The notes under the pieces were generated by a model. That model ran no database searches and was not told the origin of the DNA. It worked only from the letters and a program-made list of their open reading frames with translations. Positions 36,394 through 45,363 of a stretch of DNA of 64,000 nt are shown here, piece after piece. Numbering within the stretch: the stretch's first letter is position 1; each line of letters opens with the position of its first letter. The stretch comes from Fodinibacter sp963800505 (GTDB lineage: Bacteria; Actinomycetota; Actinomycetes; Actinomycetales; Dermatophilaceae), in the NCBI GenBank assembly GCA_963800505.1, contig CAWDBL010000019.1, positions 62,001 through 126,000 of the forward strand. Reading direction: 5' to 3'. A program made the translations under genes and the position numbers.

Positions 36394-36435
36394 CCGGGTG
36401 CTGAGCCGGCTGCCGGGGCGACCACCTGAGCACCC
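36394..36435. repeat. 42-bp direct repeat, copy B
   Basis: Same orientation as copy A (35814-35855), one mismatch in 42. It starts 13 nt after the stop of the CxxC membrane protein gene. It may act as a terminator hairpin or as a recombination end. Confidence 0.85.
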
Positions 36436-36455
36436 GACTCGAGGTGGGATTCAGG

Positions 36456-36872
36456 TCAGCTCGGCGGGGCGTACTGGTCGAGCAGCTCGCGCATCCGGGC
36501 CTCCGGCTCGACCCCGCTGAGCAGGACCTCACGGTGCAGCCGACGCACCAACGGCCCGTGCTTGCGGTAGGCCTTGGCCTTCCACGGCCGTCCCTCTGCC
36601 GCGCCCTCGACGACTGCCGTGGCCACGACGGAGACGACGAGGTCGACCACGAACCCGATGACGATGCCGACCGGGTTGAGGTCGCCGGTGCCGCCTGTCC
36701 CACCCACCGGTCCCGGGCGCATGCTCACCCCTCGACGGGCGGCCAGCACCTCGATGACCCTGCCGTCCGGTCCAGGACGGGCGACCCGCCGGTGCAGCTC
36801 GTCCGGCACCTCGATCTCGGGCCCGGTGGAGTCCTCCGCCGGGCTCTCCACGTCGTCGGCCGCCCGGGTCAT
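36456..36872 (-). CDS. Hypothetical single-pass membrane protein
   Basis: A 138-residue protein I do not recognise. An acidic N-terminus (DDVESPAEDSTGPEIEVP) is followed by RRVARPGPDGRVIEVLAARRG, a Gly-rich turn, one hydrophobic helix NPVGIVIGFVVDLVVSVVATAV, and a basic C-terminal helix region. ATG 36872 overlaps the YjbR-like stop by ATGA, so it is the third gene of the molybdopterin oxidoreductase operon. Confidence 0.7.
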   Translation of the reverse strand: MTRAADDVESPAEDSTGPEIEVPDELHRRVARPGPDGRVIEVLAARRGVSMRPGPVGGTGGTGDLNPVGIVIGFVVDLVVSVVATAVVEGAAEGRPWKAKAYRKHGPLVRRLHREVLLSGVEPEARMRELLDQYAPPS

Positions 36873-37177
36873 CGACCCGTCGCCCGCGCGTGGGCCTCGT
36901 CGAGCAGCTCGGTGACCACCGCGGCCTCCGCGTCGGCGAGAACCACCTCGACCGTCGACAAGGTCTTCCCCCACCAGCCCTCGCGGCACCACGGCCACTC
37001 GGCGACCGCTTCGCGGATCGACTCCGGCTCCAGCATCACACGCAGGATGCCGTCGCTCGGCAGGGTCGCGAAGATCCGCTGCTTCGACCCGGCTCGGAAG
37101 CTGGGGAAACCGTGGTGCGGGAGCTCCACGACGTCCGGGAGCTCGAGCGCGAGGCGGCGCGCGGCATCCGGCGTCAT
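36869..37177 (-). CDS. MmcQ/YjbR-family protein
   Basis: A 102-residue protein of the MmcQ/YjbR family (DNA-binding-like fold, function unknown). RLALELPDVVELPHHGFPSFRAGSKQRIFATL and a C-terminal WWGKTLSTVEVVLADAEAAVVTELL are characteristic. It overlaps both neighbours by 4 nt. Its link to the oxidoreductase is unclear. Confidence 0.85.
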   Translation of the reverse strand: MTPDAARRLALELPDVVELPHHGFPSFRAGSKQRIFATLPSDGILRVMLEPESIREAVAEWPWCREGWWGKTLSTVEVVLADAEAAVVTELLDEAHARATGR

Positions 37178-39339
37178 GCTGCACCTCCGGCCGCCGCGGG
37201 CGCGACCGTGACCGGCACCCCGTTGAGCACCGCATTACCCGAAAGGCCCTCTACGACATCGGGATCCGTGAGGTCGTTCATCGACACCCCGGGCAGCTGC
37301 TCGGCGTTGCGCAGCCGCACCCCGTCGCGGCGGTGGCCGTAGCCGTGCGGCAGGGAGACCACACCGGGCATCACGTCGTCAGTGGCCGCCGCCTCGACCT
37401 CCACCTCCCCAGCCGCCGACCGCACGACCACGGTGTCGCCGTCGCGGATGCCGCGCGCGGCCAGGTCGTCGGGGTGGGCGAGGAGGGCGTGGCGCGGGCG
37501 CCCGCGGGTGAGCCGGGCGGAGTTGTGCAGCCACGAGTTGTTGTCGCGCTGGTGGCGCCGGCCGATGAGCAGCAGCTCGCCGTCACCGGGCCTGCTGCCC
37601 GCCGACAGCTCGGCGAGCAGCCCGGGCAGCGACTCGAGCACCAGCGGCATCGCGAGGTCGATGCGCTGGTCGGCGGTCGCCAGCCGCTCGGGGAGCCGGG
37701 GCTTGAGGGGGCCGTGGTCGGCCCCGGCCATCATCTTCTCGAGCTTGGCGACCGACAGCCGCGCCCCGGACGAACGCAGCAGCGCGTCGAGCTGTCGGCG
37801 CGGGCTCAGCCGCAGCCGCGCCTCGGTCTGCAGGGTGTCCTTCGACCACCGGTCGCGCAGCCCGTCGGCCCGCTCGCGCAGCAGCGCCACGCCGAGGTCG
37901 CGCGCGATCTCCCAGTCGTGGCGTGCGCCCGGCTCCGGCTCGAAGAGGGCGGGCGACCAGCGGGACGTGTCGCGCACCGCGAGGGTGTGGAAGATCAGGT
38001 CGTAGTGGTCGCGCTCCAGCGGATCGGTCGGGGGAAGGATGACGTCAGCGTGGCGGGTGGTCTCGTTGACGTAGAAGTCGATCGACACCATGACGTCAAG
38101 GCCGGCCAGCGCCTCGTCGAGCCGGTGCCCGGACGGCGTGGAGGACACCGGGTTTCCCGCGATCGTGAGCAGCCCGCGCACCTGGCCCTCGCCCGGGGTG
38201 GCGATCTCCTCGGCGAGCACCGACACGGGAAGCTCGCCCCCGAACGCCGGCAGGCCCCGGACCCGCGAGCGCCGCCTGCCGAAGCCGCCGGGCCCCACCA
38301 CGCGCCGGCCGACGAGGTCGACGGCGGGCGTGGTGAGCATCGTGCCGCCGGGCCGGTCGAGGTTGCCGCTGAGGATGTTGATCGTCTGCACGGCCCACTG
38401 GCACACCACGCCATGGGCCTGGGTCGAGACGCCCATCCGCCCGTGCACGGCTGCCGACGGCGCGGCGGCGAGGTCGCGCGCGAGGGTGCGCACGGCATCC
38501 GCAGACATGCCGCTGACCTGCTCGGCGAGCTCGGGCGTGAAGCCCTCGACCGCCTCGCGCACCGCATCGACACCGTCGACGTAGTCGGCGGGGTGGAGGT
38601 CACCGAGCAGCAGCTCGCGCACCACGGCCAGCAACACCGCCGCGTCGGACCCTGGCCGCACGAAGTGGTGCTGGTCGGCGACCTTGGCCGTCTCGGTGCG
38701 TCGGGGGTCGATGACCACCAATCGTCCTCCGCGAGAAGCGAGCTCGCGACGTCGCTGAGGGAAGTCGGGCACCGTCCAGAGCGACCCGTTGGACGCCATC
38801 GGGTTGTGGCCGACGAGCACGAGCAGGTCGGTGCGGTCGATGTCGGGCACGGGCAGCAGGAACTGGTGCCCGTAGAGCCCCCACGCCACGACGTGGTGCG
38901 GCAGCTGGTCGACGGAGGTGGCGGAGAACCGGTTCCGGGTGCGCAGCAGCCGCACCAGGGTCGGGTTGTGGGTCAGGGCGCCGAGGCTGTGCACGTTGGG
39001 GTTGCCCTGGTAGACGGCGACCGCCTCGTCACCGTGCTCGCGCTGCACGGCCACGAGGCGGGATGCCGCGAACGCGATGGCCTCGTCCCACGACACCTCG
39101 CGCCAGCCGCCGTCGTCGGTGCGGCGCACCGGTCGGCGCAGCCGGTCGGGGTCCTCGTGCAGGTCCTGCAGGGCGAACGCCTTGGGGCAGATGTGTCCGC
39201 GCGAGAGCGGGTCGGCCTTGTCGCCGCGCAGGGAGCTGATCGCCCCGGCATCGTCGAGGCGCACCTCGAGCGAGCACATCGCCTCGCACAAGGTGCACGT
39301 CACGTGCCGGACGTCGTCGACTGCTTGCGATTCACCCAC
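37174..39339 (-). CDS. Molybdopterin-dependent oxidoreductase with 4Fe-4S cluster
   Basis: A 721-residue DMSO-reductase-superfamily enzyme. N-terminal cluster cysteines 15, 18, 22 and 51 (CTLCEAMC...HICPKA). Mo-bis-MGD binding segments VYQGNPNVHSLG, LVGHNPMASNG, VVIDPRRTETA and GNPVSSTPSG. C-terminal molydopterin-binding barrel ending LPHGYGHRRDGVRLRNAEQLPGVSMNDLTD. GTG 39339 has GGAAGG 7 nt upstream. No signal peptide is seen, so it is cytoplasmic. The substrate is unknown; it heads a three-gene operon. Confidence 0.9.
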   Translation of the reverse strand: MGESQAVDDVRHVTCTLCEAMCSLEVRLDDAGAISSLRGDKADPLSRGHICPKAFALQDLHEDPDRLRRPVRRTDDGGWREVSWDEAIAFAASRLVAVQREHGDEAVAVYQGNPNVHSLGALTHNPTLVRLLRTRNRFSATSVDQLPHHVVAWGLYGHQFLLPVPDIDRTDLLVLVGHNPMASNGSLWTVPDFPQRRRELASRGGRLVVIDPRRTETAKVADQHHFVRPGSDAAVLLAVVRELLLGDLHPADYVDGVDAVREAVEGFTPELAEQVSGMSADAVRTLARDLAAAPSAAVHGRMGVSTQAHGVVCQWAVQTINILSGNLDRPGGTMLTTPAVDLVGRRVVGPGGFGRRRSRVRGLPAFGGELPVSVLAEEIATPGEGQVRGLLTIAGNPVSSTPSGHRLDEALAGLDVMVSIDFYVNETTRHADVILPPTDPLERDHYDLIFHTLAVRDTSRWSPALFEPEPGARHDWEIARDLGVALLRERADGLRDRWSKDTLQTEARLRLSPRRQLDALLRSSGARLSVAKLEKMMAGADHGPLKPRLPERLATADQRIDLAMPLVLESLPGLLAELSAGSRPGDGELLLIGRRHQRDNNSWLHNSARLTRGRPRHALLAHPDDLAARGIRDGDTVVVRSAAGEVEVEAAATDDVMPGVVSLPHGYGHRRDGVRLRNAEQLPGVSMNDLTDPDVVEGLSGNAVLNGVPVTVAPAAAGGAA

Positions 39340-39367
39340 CGGGACACCTTCCCACGGGGCCGCCAGA

Positions 39368-39496
39368 GGTGGGGGATCGGCAATCAGTCGGGACGGCCCG
39401 GGTGGGAGATCCGCAAGAGGTCGGACAGCGCGGGTGGGAGATCGGCAATCAGTCGGGACGGCCCTGGTGGGGGATCCGCAAGAAGTCGGGGGTGGG
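39368..39496. repeat. 33-bp tandem repeat, four copies, abutting a stop codon
   Basis: Copies begin at 39368, 39401, 39433 and 39466 with periods of 33, 32 and 33. Shared parts are GGTGGG(G/A)GATC(G/C)GCAA and (A/G)GTCGG(G)AC. Alternate copies resemble each other more (1 with 3, 2 with 4), suggesting duplication of a 65-bp dimer. The array abuts the stop codon of the enoyl-CoA hydratase gene and fills the gap to the oxidoreductase leader. Confidence 0.8.
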
Positions 39497-40294
39497 TCAG
39501 CGGCGGCGGGGCTCGAACACCGGCGCGAGCCGGGCCATCGCGGCCTCGCGGGCGATGGTCGTGTTGCGGCTGGCCAGCAGCCGGGCCTGCTCGAGCCGCT
39601 CACGTGCGAAGGTGCGCCGGTCGCCCGCCGACCAGGTGCGGCCGAAGAGGCGCTTGGTGGCGGCGACGGCATCCGGGGACCGTTGTGCGACCTGCTCGAG
39701 GAACCGGGTCGCCGCGACGAACGGCTCGTCGTGCACCTCGCTGGCCAGCCCGAGCTCGACCGCCCGCGCCCCGCTGACCACCTCACCGGTCATCGTCAGT
39801 CGCTTGGCGACATCCATCCGCACCTGCTGCGAGAGTGCCTGCACGCCGCTCATGTCGGGCACCAGCCCCCACTTGGCCTCCATGACCGACCACTGCGCGT
39901 CGGCGGTGGTCATCCGCAGGTCGGCGGCCAGCGCGATCTGCAGCCCACCCCCGTAGCAGTGCCCGTGCACCGCCGCCACGACCGGCACCGGCACCCGCCG
40001 CCACGCCCAGCAGGCCTCCTGGAACAGGTTGGTGCCGCGCCACGGCATCGGCACGAACGAGCGCGCCACCCGTGGCGGGTCCTTCAGCACGGTCGCGAAG
40101 TCGAGCCCGGCGCAGAACGAGTCGCCCTCCCCGCCGATCACGACCCCGCGCAGGGTGCGGTCGCGGGACAGGTCCCGGGCGGTGCTCACGAGGTCCTCGA
40201 GGGTGTCGAGGGTCAGCGCGTTGAGCTTGTCTGGGCGGTTGAGCCGGACCTGGGCGACGCCGCCCTCGACCCGGCACGTGACGGTGCTCGGCAT
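39497..40294 (-). CDS. Enoyl-CoA hydratase/isomerase family protein
   Basis: A 265-residue crotonase-fold enzyme. LNRPDKLNALTLDTLEDL, oxyanion-hole segments GGEGDSFCAGLDFATVL and AAVHGHCYGGGLQIALAADLRM, then WSVMEAKWGLVPDMSG with the acidic catalytic region. It would hydrate or isomerise an enoyl-CoA in beta-oxidation. TAGGGT-N6-ATG precedes it, suggesting leaderless transcription. Confidence 0.92.
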   Translation of the reverse strand: MPSTVTCRVEGGVAQVRLNRPDKLNALTLDTLEDLVSTARDLSRDRTLRGVVIGGEGDSFCAGLDFATVLKDPPRVARSFVPMPWRGTNLFQEACWAWRRVPVPVVAAVHGHCYGGGLQIALAADLRMTTADAQWSVMEAKWGLVPDMSGVQALSQQVRMDVAKRLTMTGEVVSGARAVELGLASEVHDEPFVAATRFLEQVAQRSPDAVAATKRLFGRTWSAGDRRTFARERLEQARLLASRNTTIAREAAMARLAPVFEPRRR

Positions 40295-40300
40295 CCCACC

Positions 40301-40306
40301 ACCCTA
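40301..40306 (-). promoter_or_regulatory. -10 box TAGGGT, leaderless promoter
   Basis: On the minus strand TAGGGT-N6-ATG (start 40294), no Shine-Dalgarno between them. Confidence 0.55.
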
Positions 40307-40332
40307 CGGATGCCGGGCGCTCGCCACCGCGG

Positions 40333-41604
40333 TCAGGTGACCTTGGCGACGATCTCGGCATCGGGCGACGGCCAGGCACCGGTCGGCCGCAGCGTCGCGC
40401 GCTCGGGGTGGTCGCGACGGTGCACGAGCACCGAGACGGCCAGGATGCCAAGGCCCAGCACGGCGAGCACGGCACCGACGACCGAGGGAGCCCGGTAGCC
40501 GTACCCGGCCGCGATGACGGCCCCACCGAGCCACGCCCCGAGCGCGTTGGCGAGGTTCAGCGCGGCGTGGTTGCCCGCGGCCGCAAGGGTCTGTGCGGTG
40601 CCGGCGACCTGCATCAGCCGCAGCTGGAGGTTGACGACCAGCACCGCGGTCATCACCGAGGTGAAGGCCAGCATCACCAGGGCCGGCACCGCGTACGGCG
40701 CGGCGACGGCGAAGAGGGCCAGGCCCACCCCGAGCCCGGTGATGCCGATGACGAGGGAGCGGATGACGGACCAGTCGCCCAGCCGCCCGGCGACGAGGTT
40801 GCCGACGAGCCCGGACGCCCCGAACACGAGGAGGAACACCGGCACGGCGGAGGCGGAGAGCCCGGTCACCTCGGTGACGGTCGGGGCGATGTAGGAGTAC
40901 ATCGCGAACATCCCGCCGAAGCCGATGGCGCCCACCCCCAGGGTGAGCCAGACCTGCAGGCTGGTGAGGGCGCTCAGCTCGTTGCGCACGGTCCGGGTGC
41001 GGTCCCGCGGCAGGTGCGGCACGGCATACGCGACGAGGGCCATGGTGGCGATGCCGAGCACCGCGACCAGCCAGTACGCCGCCCGCCAGCCGACGTTCTG
41101 GCCGAGCCACGTCGCGCCCGGCACGCCGAGCACGTTGGCGATGGGGATGCCGAGCATCATCCGGCCGACGGCCCGCCCGGCCTGGCCGCGTCGGGCCAGG
41201 TCGACCGCGACGAGCGCGGCGACCCCGAAGAAGGCGCCGTGCGGGAATCCGGCGACGAACCGTGACGCCACGAGCAGGCCGTAGGTCGGGGCGACGGCGC
41301 TGAGCACGTTGCCGACGGTGAAGGCAGCCATCAGCCCGACGAGCAGCGCCTTGCGCGGCCAGGTCGCCGCCAGCACGGCGAGCAGTGGGGCCCCGATGAC
41401 GACGCCGGCGGCGTAGGCCGAGATGGTGTGCCCGGCGCTGGGGATGTCGACGCCGACGCCGGCCGCGATGTCGGGCAGCAGGCCCATGGTCACGAACTCG
41501 GTCGTGCCGATGGCGACGCCGCCGAGGATGAGGGCGAGCGTCGCGAGCGAGGCGTGGCGGGGCTGGGGCACTCGTCGTGCAGCGTACGCGCCCCCCTCGG
41601 GCAT
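40333..41604 (-). CDS. MFS transporter, DHA1 (AraJ-like) family
   Basis: A 423-residue permease with twelve predicted helices. GGVAIGTTEFVTMGLLPDIAAGVGVD in helix 1 and SRFVAGFPHGAFFGVAALVAVDLA in helix 4 are typical of AraJ/YdhP-type sugar or drug efflux transporters. The initiator is uncertain: ATG 41604 or a GTG about 30 nt inside (GTGCCCCAG). It is divergent from a quinone oxidoreductase gene. The cargo is unknown. Confidence 0.9.
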   Translation of the reverse strand: MPEGGAYAARRVPQPRHASLATLALILGGVAIGTTEFVTMGLLPDIAAGVGVDIPSAGHTISAYAAGVVIGAPLLAVLAATWPRKALLVGLMAAFTVGNVLSAVAPTYGLLVASRFVAGFPHGAFFGVAALVAVDLARRGQAGRAVGRMMLGIPIANVLGVPGATWLGQNVGWRAAYWLVAVLGIATMALVAYAVPHLPRDRTRTVRNELSALTSLQVWLTLGVGAIGFGGMFAMYSYIAPTVTEVTGLSASAVPVFLLVFGASGLVGNLVAGRLGDWSVIRSLVIGITGLGVGLALFAVAAPYAVPALVMLAFTSVMTAVLVVNLQLRLMQVAGTAQTLAAAGNHAALNLANALGAWLGGAVIAAGYGYRAPSVVGAVLAVLGLGILAVSVLVHRRDHPERATLRPTGAWPSPDAEIVAKVT

Positions 41605-41654
41605 TCCCGCGGCTCAGGATTCCCGGCGAAGGTCACACGGAGCCCACCGCTCCC

Positions 41655-41660
41655 TACGAT
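41655..41660 (+). promoter_or_regulatory. -10 box TACGAT, leaderless promoter
   Basis: TACGAT-N6-ATG (start 41667), with no Shine-Dalgarno. Confidence 0.55.
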
Positions 41661-41666
41661 GGCGGG

Positions 41667-42638
41667 ATGCGCGCAGCCCAGGTGACCAGCCTCGACGGAC
41701 CCGATGCCGTGGAGGTGGTCGACCTCCCGGAACCGGCCGGTGACGGCGTCGTCATCGAGGTCGCCGCGGCCGGCGTCTGCTTCCCCGACGTGCTGCTGAC
41801 CCGCGGCCAGTACCAGATCACCCCGGACCTGCCGTTCGTGCCGGGGTCGGAGGTGGCCGGGCTGGTGCGGTCGGCGCCGGTCAGCAGCGGGTTCGCCGCC
41901 GGCGACCGGGTGGCCGCCTTCCCGTTCCTCGGTGGGTTCGCCGAGGTGGTCGAGGCGGAGGCCGCGATGGTGTTCCCGCTGCCCGACGAGACCACCTTCG
42001 AGCAGGGTGCGGCCCTGCCGATGAACTACCTCACCTGCCACTTCGCCCTGCGCGAGCGCGGCGGGCTGCGCGAGGGCGAGACGGTGCTCGTGCACGGCGC
42101 GGCGGGCGGCATCGGCACCGCGGCGGTGCAGCTGGCCGCCGCGTGGGGGGCCCGGGTCATCGCCGTCGTCTCCTCCGCCGACAAGGGTGAGGTCGCGCGC
42201 GCCGCGGGTGCGCACGAGGTCGTGCTCGCCGAGGGTTTCCGGGATGCCGTTGCCGACCTCACCAGCCGGCGCGGCGTCGACGTCGTGGTGGACCCGGTCG
42301 GTGGCGACCGCTTCACCGACTCGCTGCGCTCGCTCGCACCCGGTGGCCGGCTGCTCGTCATCGGCTTCACCGCCGGCTCCATTCCCGAGGTCAAGGTGAA
42401 CCGGCTGCTGCTCGGCAACATCTCGGTCGTCGGGGTCGGCTGGGGCGCGTGGTGGACCGGTCGCGGTGGCCCCGGCCCGGCCTTCCTGCGCCGGCAGTGG
42501 GACGACCTGGTGCCACTGCTCGAGTCCGGTGCGCTCGACCCGGTCATCGGCGAGGTGCGCGACCTCGACGACGTCGTGGCCGCCCTCACCGCCATCGACG
42601 AGCGCCGCGCCACCGGCAAGATCGTGCTGACGCCGTGA
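41667..42638 (+). CDS. NADPH:quinone oxidoreductase family protein
   Basis: A 323-residue medium-chain reductase of the zeta-crystallin/QOR group, without zinc ligands. PFVPGSEVAGLV, the NADPH loop VHGAAGGIGTAAVQLAAAWG, and the family tail DVVAALTAIDERRATGKIVLTP. It would reduce quinones or enones with NADPH. The coding end is part of a perfect terminator hairpin. Confidence 0.92.
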   Translation: MRAAQVTSLDGPDAVEVVDLPEPAGDGVVIEVAAAGVCFPDVLLTRGQYQITPDLPFVPGSEVAGLVRSAPVSSGFAAGDRVAAFPFLGGFAEVVEAEAAMVFPLPDETTFEQGAALPMNYLTCHFALRERGGLREGETVLVHGAAGGIGTAAVQLAAAWGARVIAVVSSADKGEVARAAGAHEVVLAEGFRDAVADLTSRRGVDVVVDPVGGDRFTDSLRSLAPGGRLLVIGFTAGSIPEVKVNRLLLGNISVVGVGWGAWWTGRGGPGPAFLRRQWDDLVPLLESGALDPVIGEVRDLDDVVAALTAIDERRATGKIVLTP

Positions 42639-42659
42639 TGCATCCCTCACGGCGTCAGC
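42626..42659 (+). terminator. Terminator hairpin including the stop codon
   Basis: A perfect 13-bp stem GCTGACGCCGTGA (42626-42638) with its complement 42647-42659 and an 8-nt loop. The left arm contains the last codons and TGA of the quinone oxidoreductase gene. Confidence 0.8.
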
Positions 42660-42792
42660 GAAGACACAGGGAGACTTAACTCTCTCTTAGGGAGATCGCC
42701 GACGACGAGGGCAATCCTTGAGCCAAGGGTCACGGGGCTCCGCGACCATGCTCACGCGCAGATCAGTGCGCCCACGACCGGGAGGTCACCTC

Positions 42793-43323
42793 GTGCTCGA
42801 CACCATCGGCGGAATCCCCCTGCACCCGCTCATCGTCCACGCGGTCGTGGTGCTGGTGCCCCTCGCCTCTCTGCTGCTGCTGCTGGCGGCGGTGTCGCCG
42901 CGGATCCGCCACTGGGCCGGCCTCCTCACCCCCATCACGGCGACCATCGCCCTGGTCCTGACCCCCCTGGCCAGCCAGAGCGGCGAGGCGCTGCAGCGGC
43001 GGGTCGCCGAGAGCCCGGCGCTCGAGGAGCACACCGAGCTCGGCGACACCCTGGTCTTCTACGTCTTCCTCGTCGCCGCGCTGGCGTGGGCCCTGTGGTT
43101 CCTCGACCGACGCGCCCGCGCGGCGGTGGACACCACCAGCACGACGGCCGATCGCGCTGCCACCCCCCGCTCCCCCCTGCTCACGGCCGTGGTCGTGCTG
43201 TCGGTGCTGGCGGTCGTGGCCTGCACCGTGCAGGTGGTGCGCATCGGCCACAGCGGCGCCTCCGCCTCGTGGAGCAAGGTCGGCGCGACGACGCCCACCG
43301 GCGGCGAGGGCGGCGACGACTGA
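42793..43323 (+). CDS. DUF2231 family membrane protein
   Basis: A 176-residue protein with four membrane helices. The family signature GGIPLHPLIVHAVVVLVPLA is at the N-terminus, and there is a Gly/Asp-rich C-terminal tail. GTG 42793 has GGAGG at 7-nt spacing, which fixes this start over earlier in-frame codons. The function of DUF2231 is unknown; some members sit near redox genes. Confidence 0.85.
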   Translation: MLDTIGGIPLHPLIVHAVVVLVPLASLLLLLAAVSPRIRHWAGLLTPITATIALVLTPLASQSGEALQRRVAESPALEEHTELGDTLVFYVFLVAALAWALWFLDRRARAAVDTTSTTADRAATPRSPLLTAVVVLSVLAVVACTVQVVRIGHSGASASWSKVGATTPTGGEGGDD

Positions 43324-43339
43324 GCAAGCGGTCGCCGAT

Positions 43340-43379
43340 GACGGCCCGGCGCGCGGTTCCGACCGCGCACCGGGCCGTC
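43340..43379. terminator. Bidirectional terminator between convergent genes
   Basis: GACGGCCCGG-C-GCGCGGT pairs with ACCGCGC-A-CCGGGCCGTC: a 17-bp stem with one mismatch and a 4-nt loop. It sits 16 nt after the DUF2231 stop and 4 nt before the YhgE/Pip stop on the other strand. Confidence 0.85.
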
Positions 43380-43383
43380 GGCG

Positions 43384-45363
43384 TCAGGCCACCAGCTCGG
43401 GCTTGACCCGGGCGGCGGTCCAGGTGCCGGCCCGGCGCGCGGCCCACGACGAGAAGACCAGGGCACCGATCGCCCAGGCGCCGATCACGGCGACGTCGAC
43501 CCACAGCTGGCCCAGCGGGCCGCCGTACATCAGGCGCCGCACACCGTCGACCGCGTACGACATCGGCAGGGCGTGGTGCAGCGGGTGCAGGGGCGTCGGC
43601 AGGGACTGCCACGGGAAGGTGCCACCGGCGCTGACCAGCTGCAGCACCATCAGCACGAGCGCGACGAACTGCCCCACCACCCCGAGCCGGGCCATCAGCG
43701 CGTGGATGATCGCGATGAACGCGGCCGAGACACCCACCATGAACAGCACCAGCAGGGCCGGGTGGGCCACGTCGATGCCGACCCCGCGCGCCACGACCCC
43801 GAAGGCCACGACCGCCTGCGCCGCGCCGAGCAGGGCGGCACCGAGCCAGCCACCGAGGGCGACCCGCCAGCCGGGCTGCCCCGCCGCGAGCGCGCGGTTC
43901 GACAGCGCCCGCATCCGGGTGAAGAGCACGAACCCACCGATCCACAGGGCCAGGCTCATGAAGAACGGCGCCAGCCCGGCGCCGTAGCTCGCGGCCTGCG
44001 CCTCGGCGTCGCGGTCGACCGCGACCGGGCTGCCGATGGTCTGGGCCATCGCCGTGCGCTGCGCCGCGGTGGGGTCGGGGATGGCCGCCGCGCCCTTCGT
44101 GAGCCCGTCGGAGAGCTTCGTCGCGCCGCCGGCCAGCGTGCCGAGTCCGTCGTCGAGGTCGTGCGCGCCCGACGCGAGCTCCGTCGCTCCGTCGAGGGCG
44201 GTGCGCTGGCCGTCGGCGAGCTGGTCGGCCCCGCTCGCGAGGGCGGTGCTGCCGGACGCGGCCTCGGCGATGCCGCCCGAAAGGCGCGGCGCCGACGCGG
44301 CGAGCTCCTCGGCGCCGTCCGCCACCTGGTCGGCACCCGAGGCGAGCCGGTCGAGGTCCTTCGAGGTGGACTGGACCTTGGCGTTGGCGTCGGTGACCGG
44401 CCCGGACAGGCCGTCGACCCTGGCGAGGACCGTGTCGATCTGCGCCTGGGTGAAGCCGGCGGCCCGCAGCTCGTCGGCGAGGCGACCGCGGGATGCCGTG
44501 AGGTCACCGACCAGGGCGTCCGCGGCATCCGCCACGTCCCGGCCGGCGGAGGCGACCTGCGCGTCGCCGTCGGAGACCTGCCGGGCGCCGTCGGCGAGCT
44601 GCGCCGTCTGGGTCGGCAGGTCGGCGGTCGAGTCGCGCAGGGTGCCGAGCCCGTCGGCGAGGTCACCGGCACCCGAGGTCAGCCGGTCGGTGCCGCTGAC
44701 CAGCTTCTTCTCCCCTGCCACGAGCTGGTCGGCGCCGTCGGCCAGGGCACCGGCGCCCTTCGCCGCCGTGCCGGCACCGTCAGCGAGCTTCGTCGCGCCG
44801 TCCGCGGCATCGCTCACCTGGGCGTGGATGTCGGCGAAGCCCTCGAGGAAGCGGCTCGCGGCGGTGGAGCTGACCTGCTCGGCCACGGAGGCGGTCACCT
44901 GGCTGACCAGGGTGTTGGCGATGGTGCGGGCCAGGTAGTTGTTGGCGTCGTTGGTGCGGATCTGCAGGGTCGCCTGCCGCGGGTCGTTCGTGGCGCTGGA
45001 GGCGAGGTCCGTCGAGAAGCTCGCCGGCACGAGGAGCACGAGGTCGTAGTCACCGGCCTCGAGGCCAGCGTCGGCCGAAGCGCGGTCGACGCGGGCCCAG
45101 TCGAAGGTGCCGGCGTCGACCAGCGTGTCGGCCACCTGGTCACCGACCTCGAGCCGCTCACCGGTCGACAGAGTGGTGCCGGTGTCCTCGACGACGAGGG
45201 CGGCGGGCACCCGGTCGAGCCCGCCGTACGGGTCGTTGTTCGCGTAGAGGTAGAGGCCGCCGTAGATCGACGGCACGAGCACCATGGCCACCAGGGCGAG
45301 GCGGCCGACCCGGCTGGCGCCGATGCGGCGCAGCTCGGTGAGGGCGAGTCGCAGCGCGGTCAT
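43384..45363 (-). CDS. YhgE/Pip-domain ABC-2-type membrane protein
   Basis: A 659-residue exporter subunit. One N-terminal helix (GRLALVAMVLVPSIYGGLYLYANNDP), a large extracellular region (about 45-430) made of repeated heptad-like ADGA/LASGA units, and five or six C-terminal helices of the ABC-2 permease type. Pip/YhgE proteins include phage-infection and type VII-associated factors; the cargo here is unknown. It overlaps the upstream ATPase-like gene by ATGA. Confidence 0.9.
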   Translation of the reverse strand: MTALRLALTELRRIGASRVGRLALVAMVLVPSIYGGLYLYANNDPYGGLDRVPAALVVEDTGTTLSTGERLEVGDQVADTLVDAGTFDWARVDRASADAGLEAGDYDLVLLVPASFSTDLASSATNDPRQATLQIRTNDANNYLARTIANTLVSQVTASVAEQVSSTAASRFLEGFADIHAQVSDAADGATKLADGAGTAAKGAGALADGADQLVAGEKKLVSGTDRLTSGAGDLADGLGTLRDSTADLPTQTAQLADGARQVSDGDAQVASAGRDVADAADALVGDLTASRGRLADELRAAGFTQAQIDTVLARVDGLSGPVTDANAKVQSTSKDLDRLASGADQVADGAEELAASAPRLSGGIAEAASGSTALASGADQLADGQRTALDGATELASGAHDLDDGLGTLAGGATKLSDGLTKGAAAIPDPTAAQRTAMAQTIGSPVAVDRDAEAQAASYGAGLAPFFMSLALWIGGFVLFTRMRALSNRALAAGQPGWRVALGGWLGAALLGAAQAVVAFGVVARGVGIDVAHPALLVLFMVGVSAAFIAIIHALMARLGVVGQFVALVLMVLQLVSAGGTFPWQSLPTPLHPLHHALPMSYAVDGVRRLMYGGPLGQLWVDVAVIGAWAIGALVFSSWAARRAGTWTAARVKPELVA

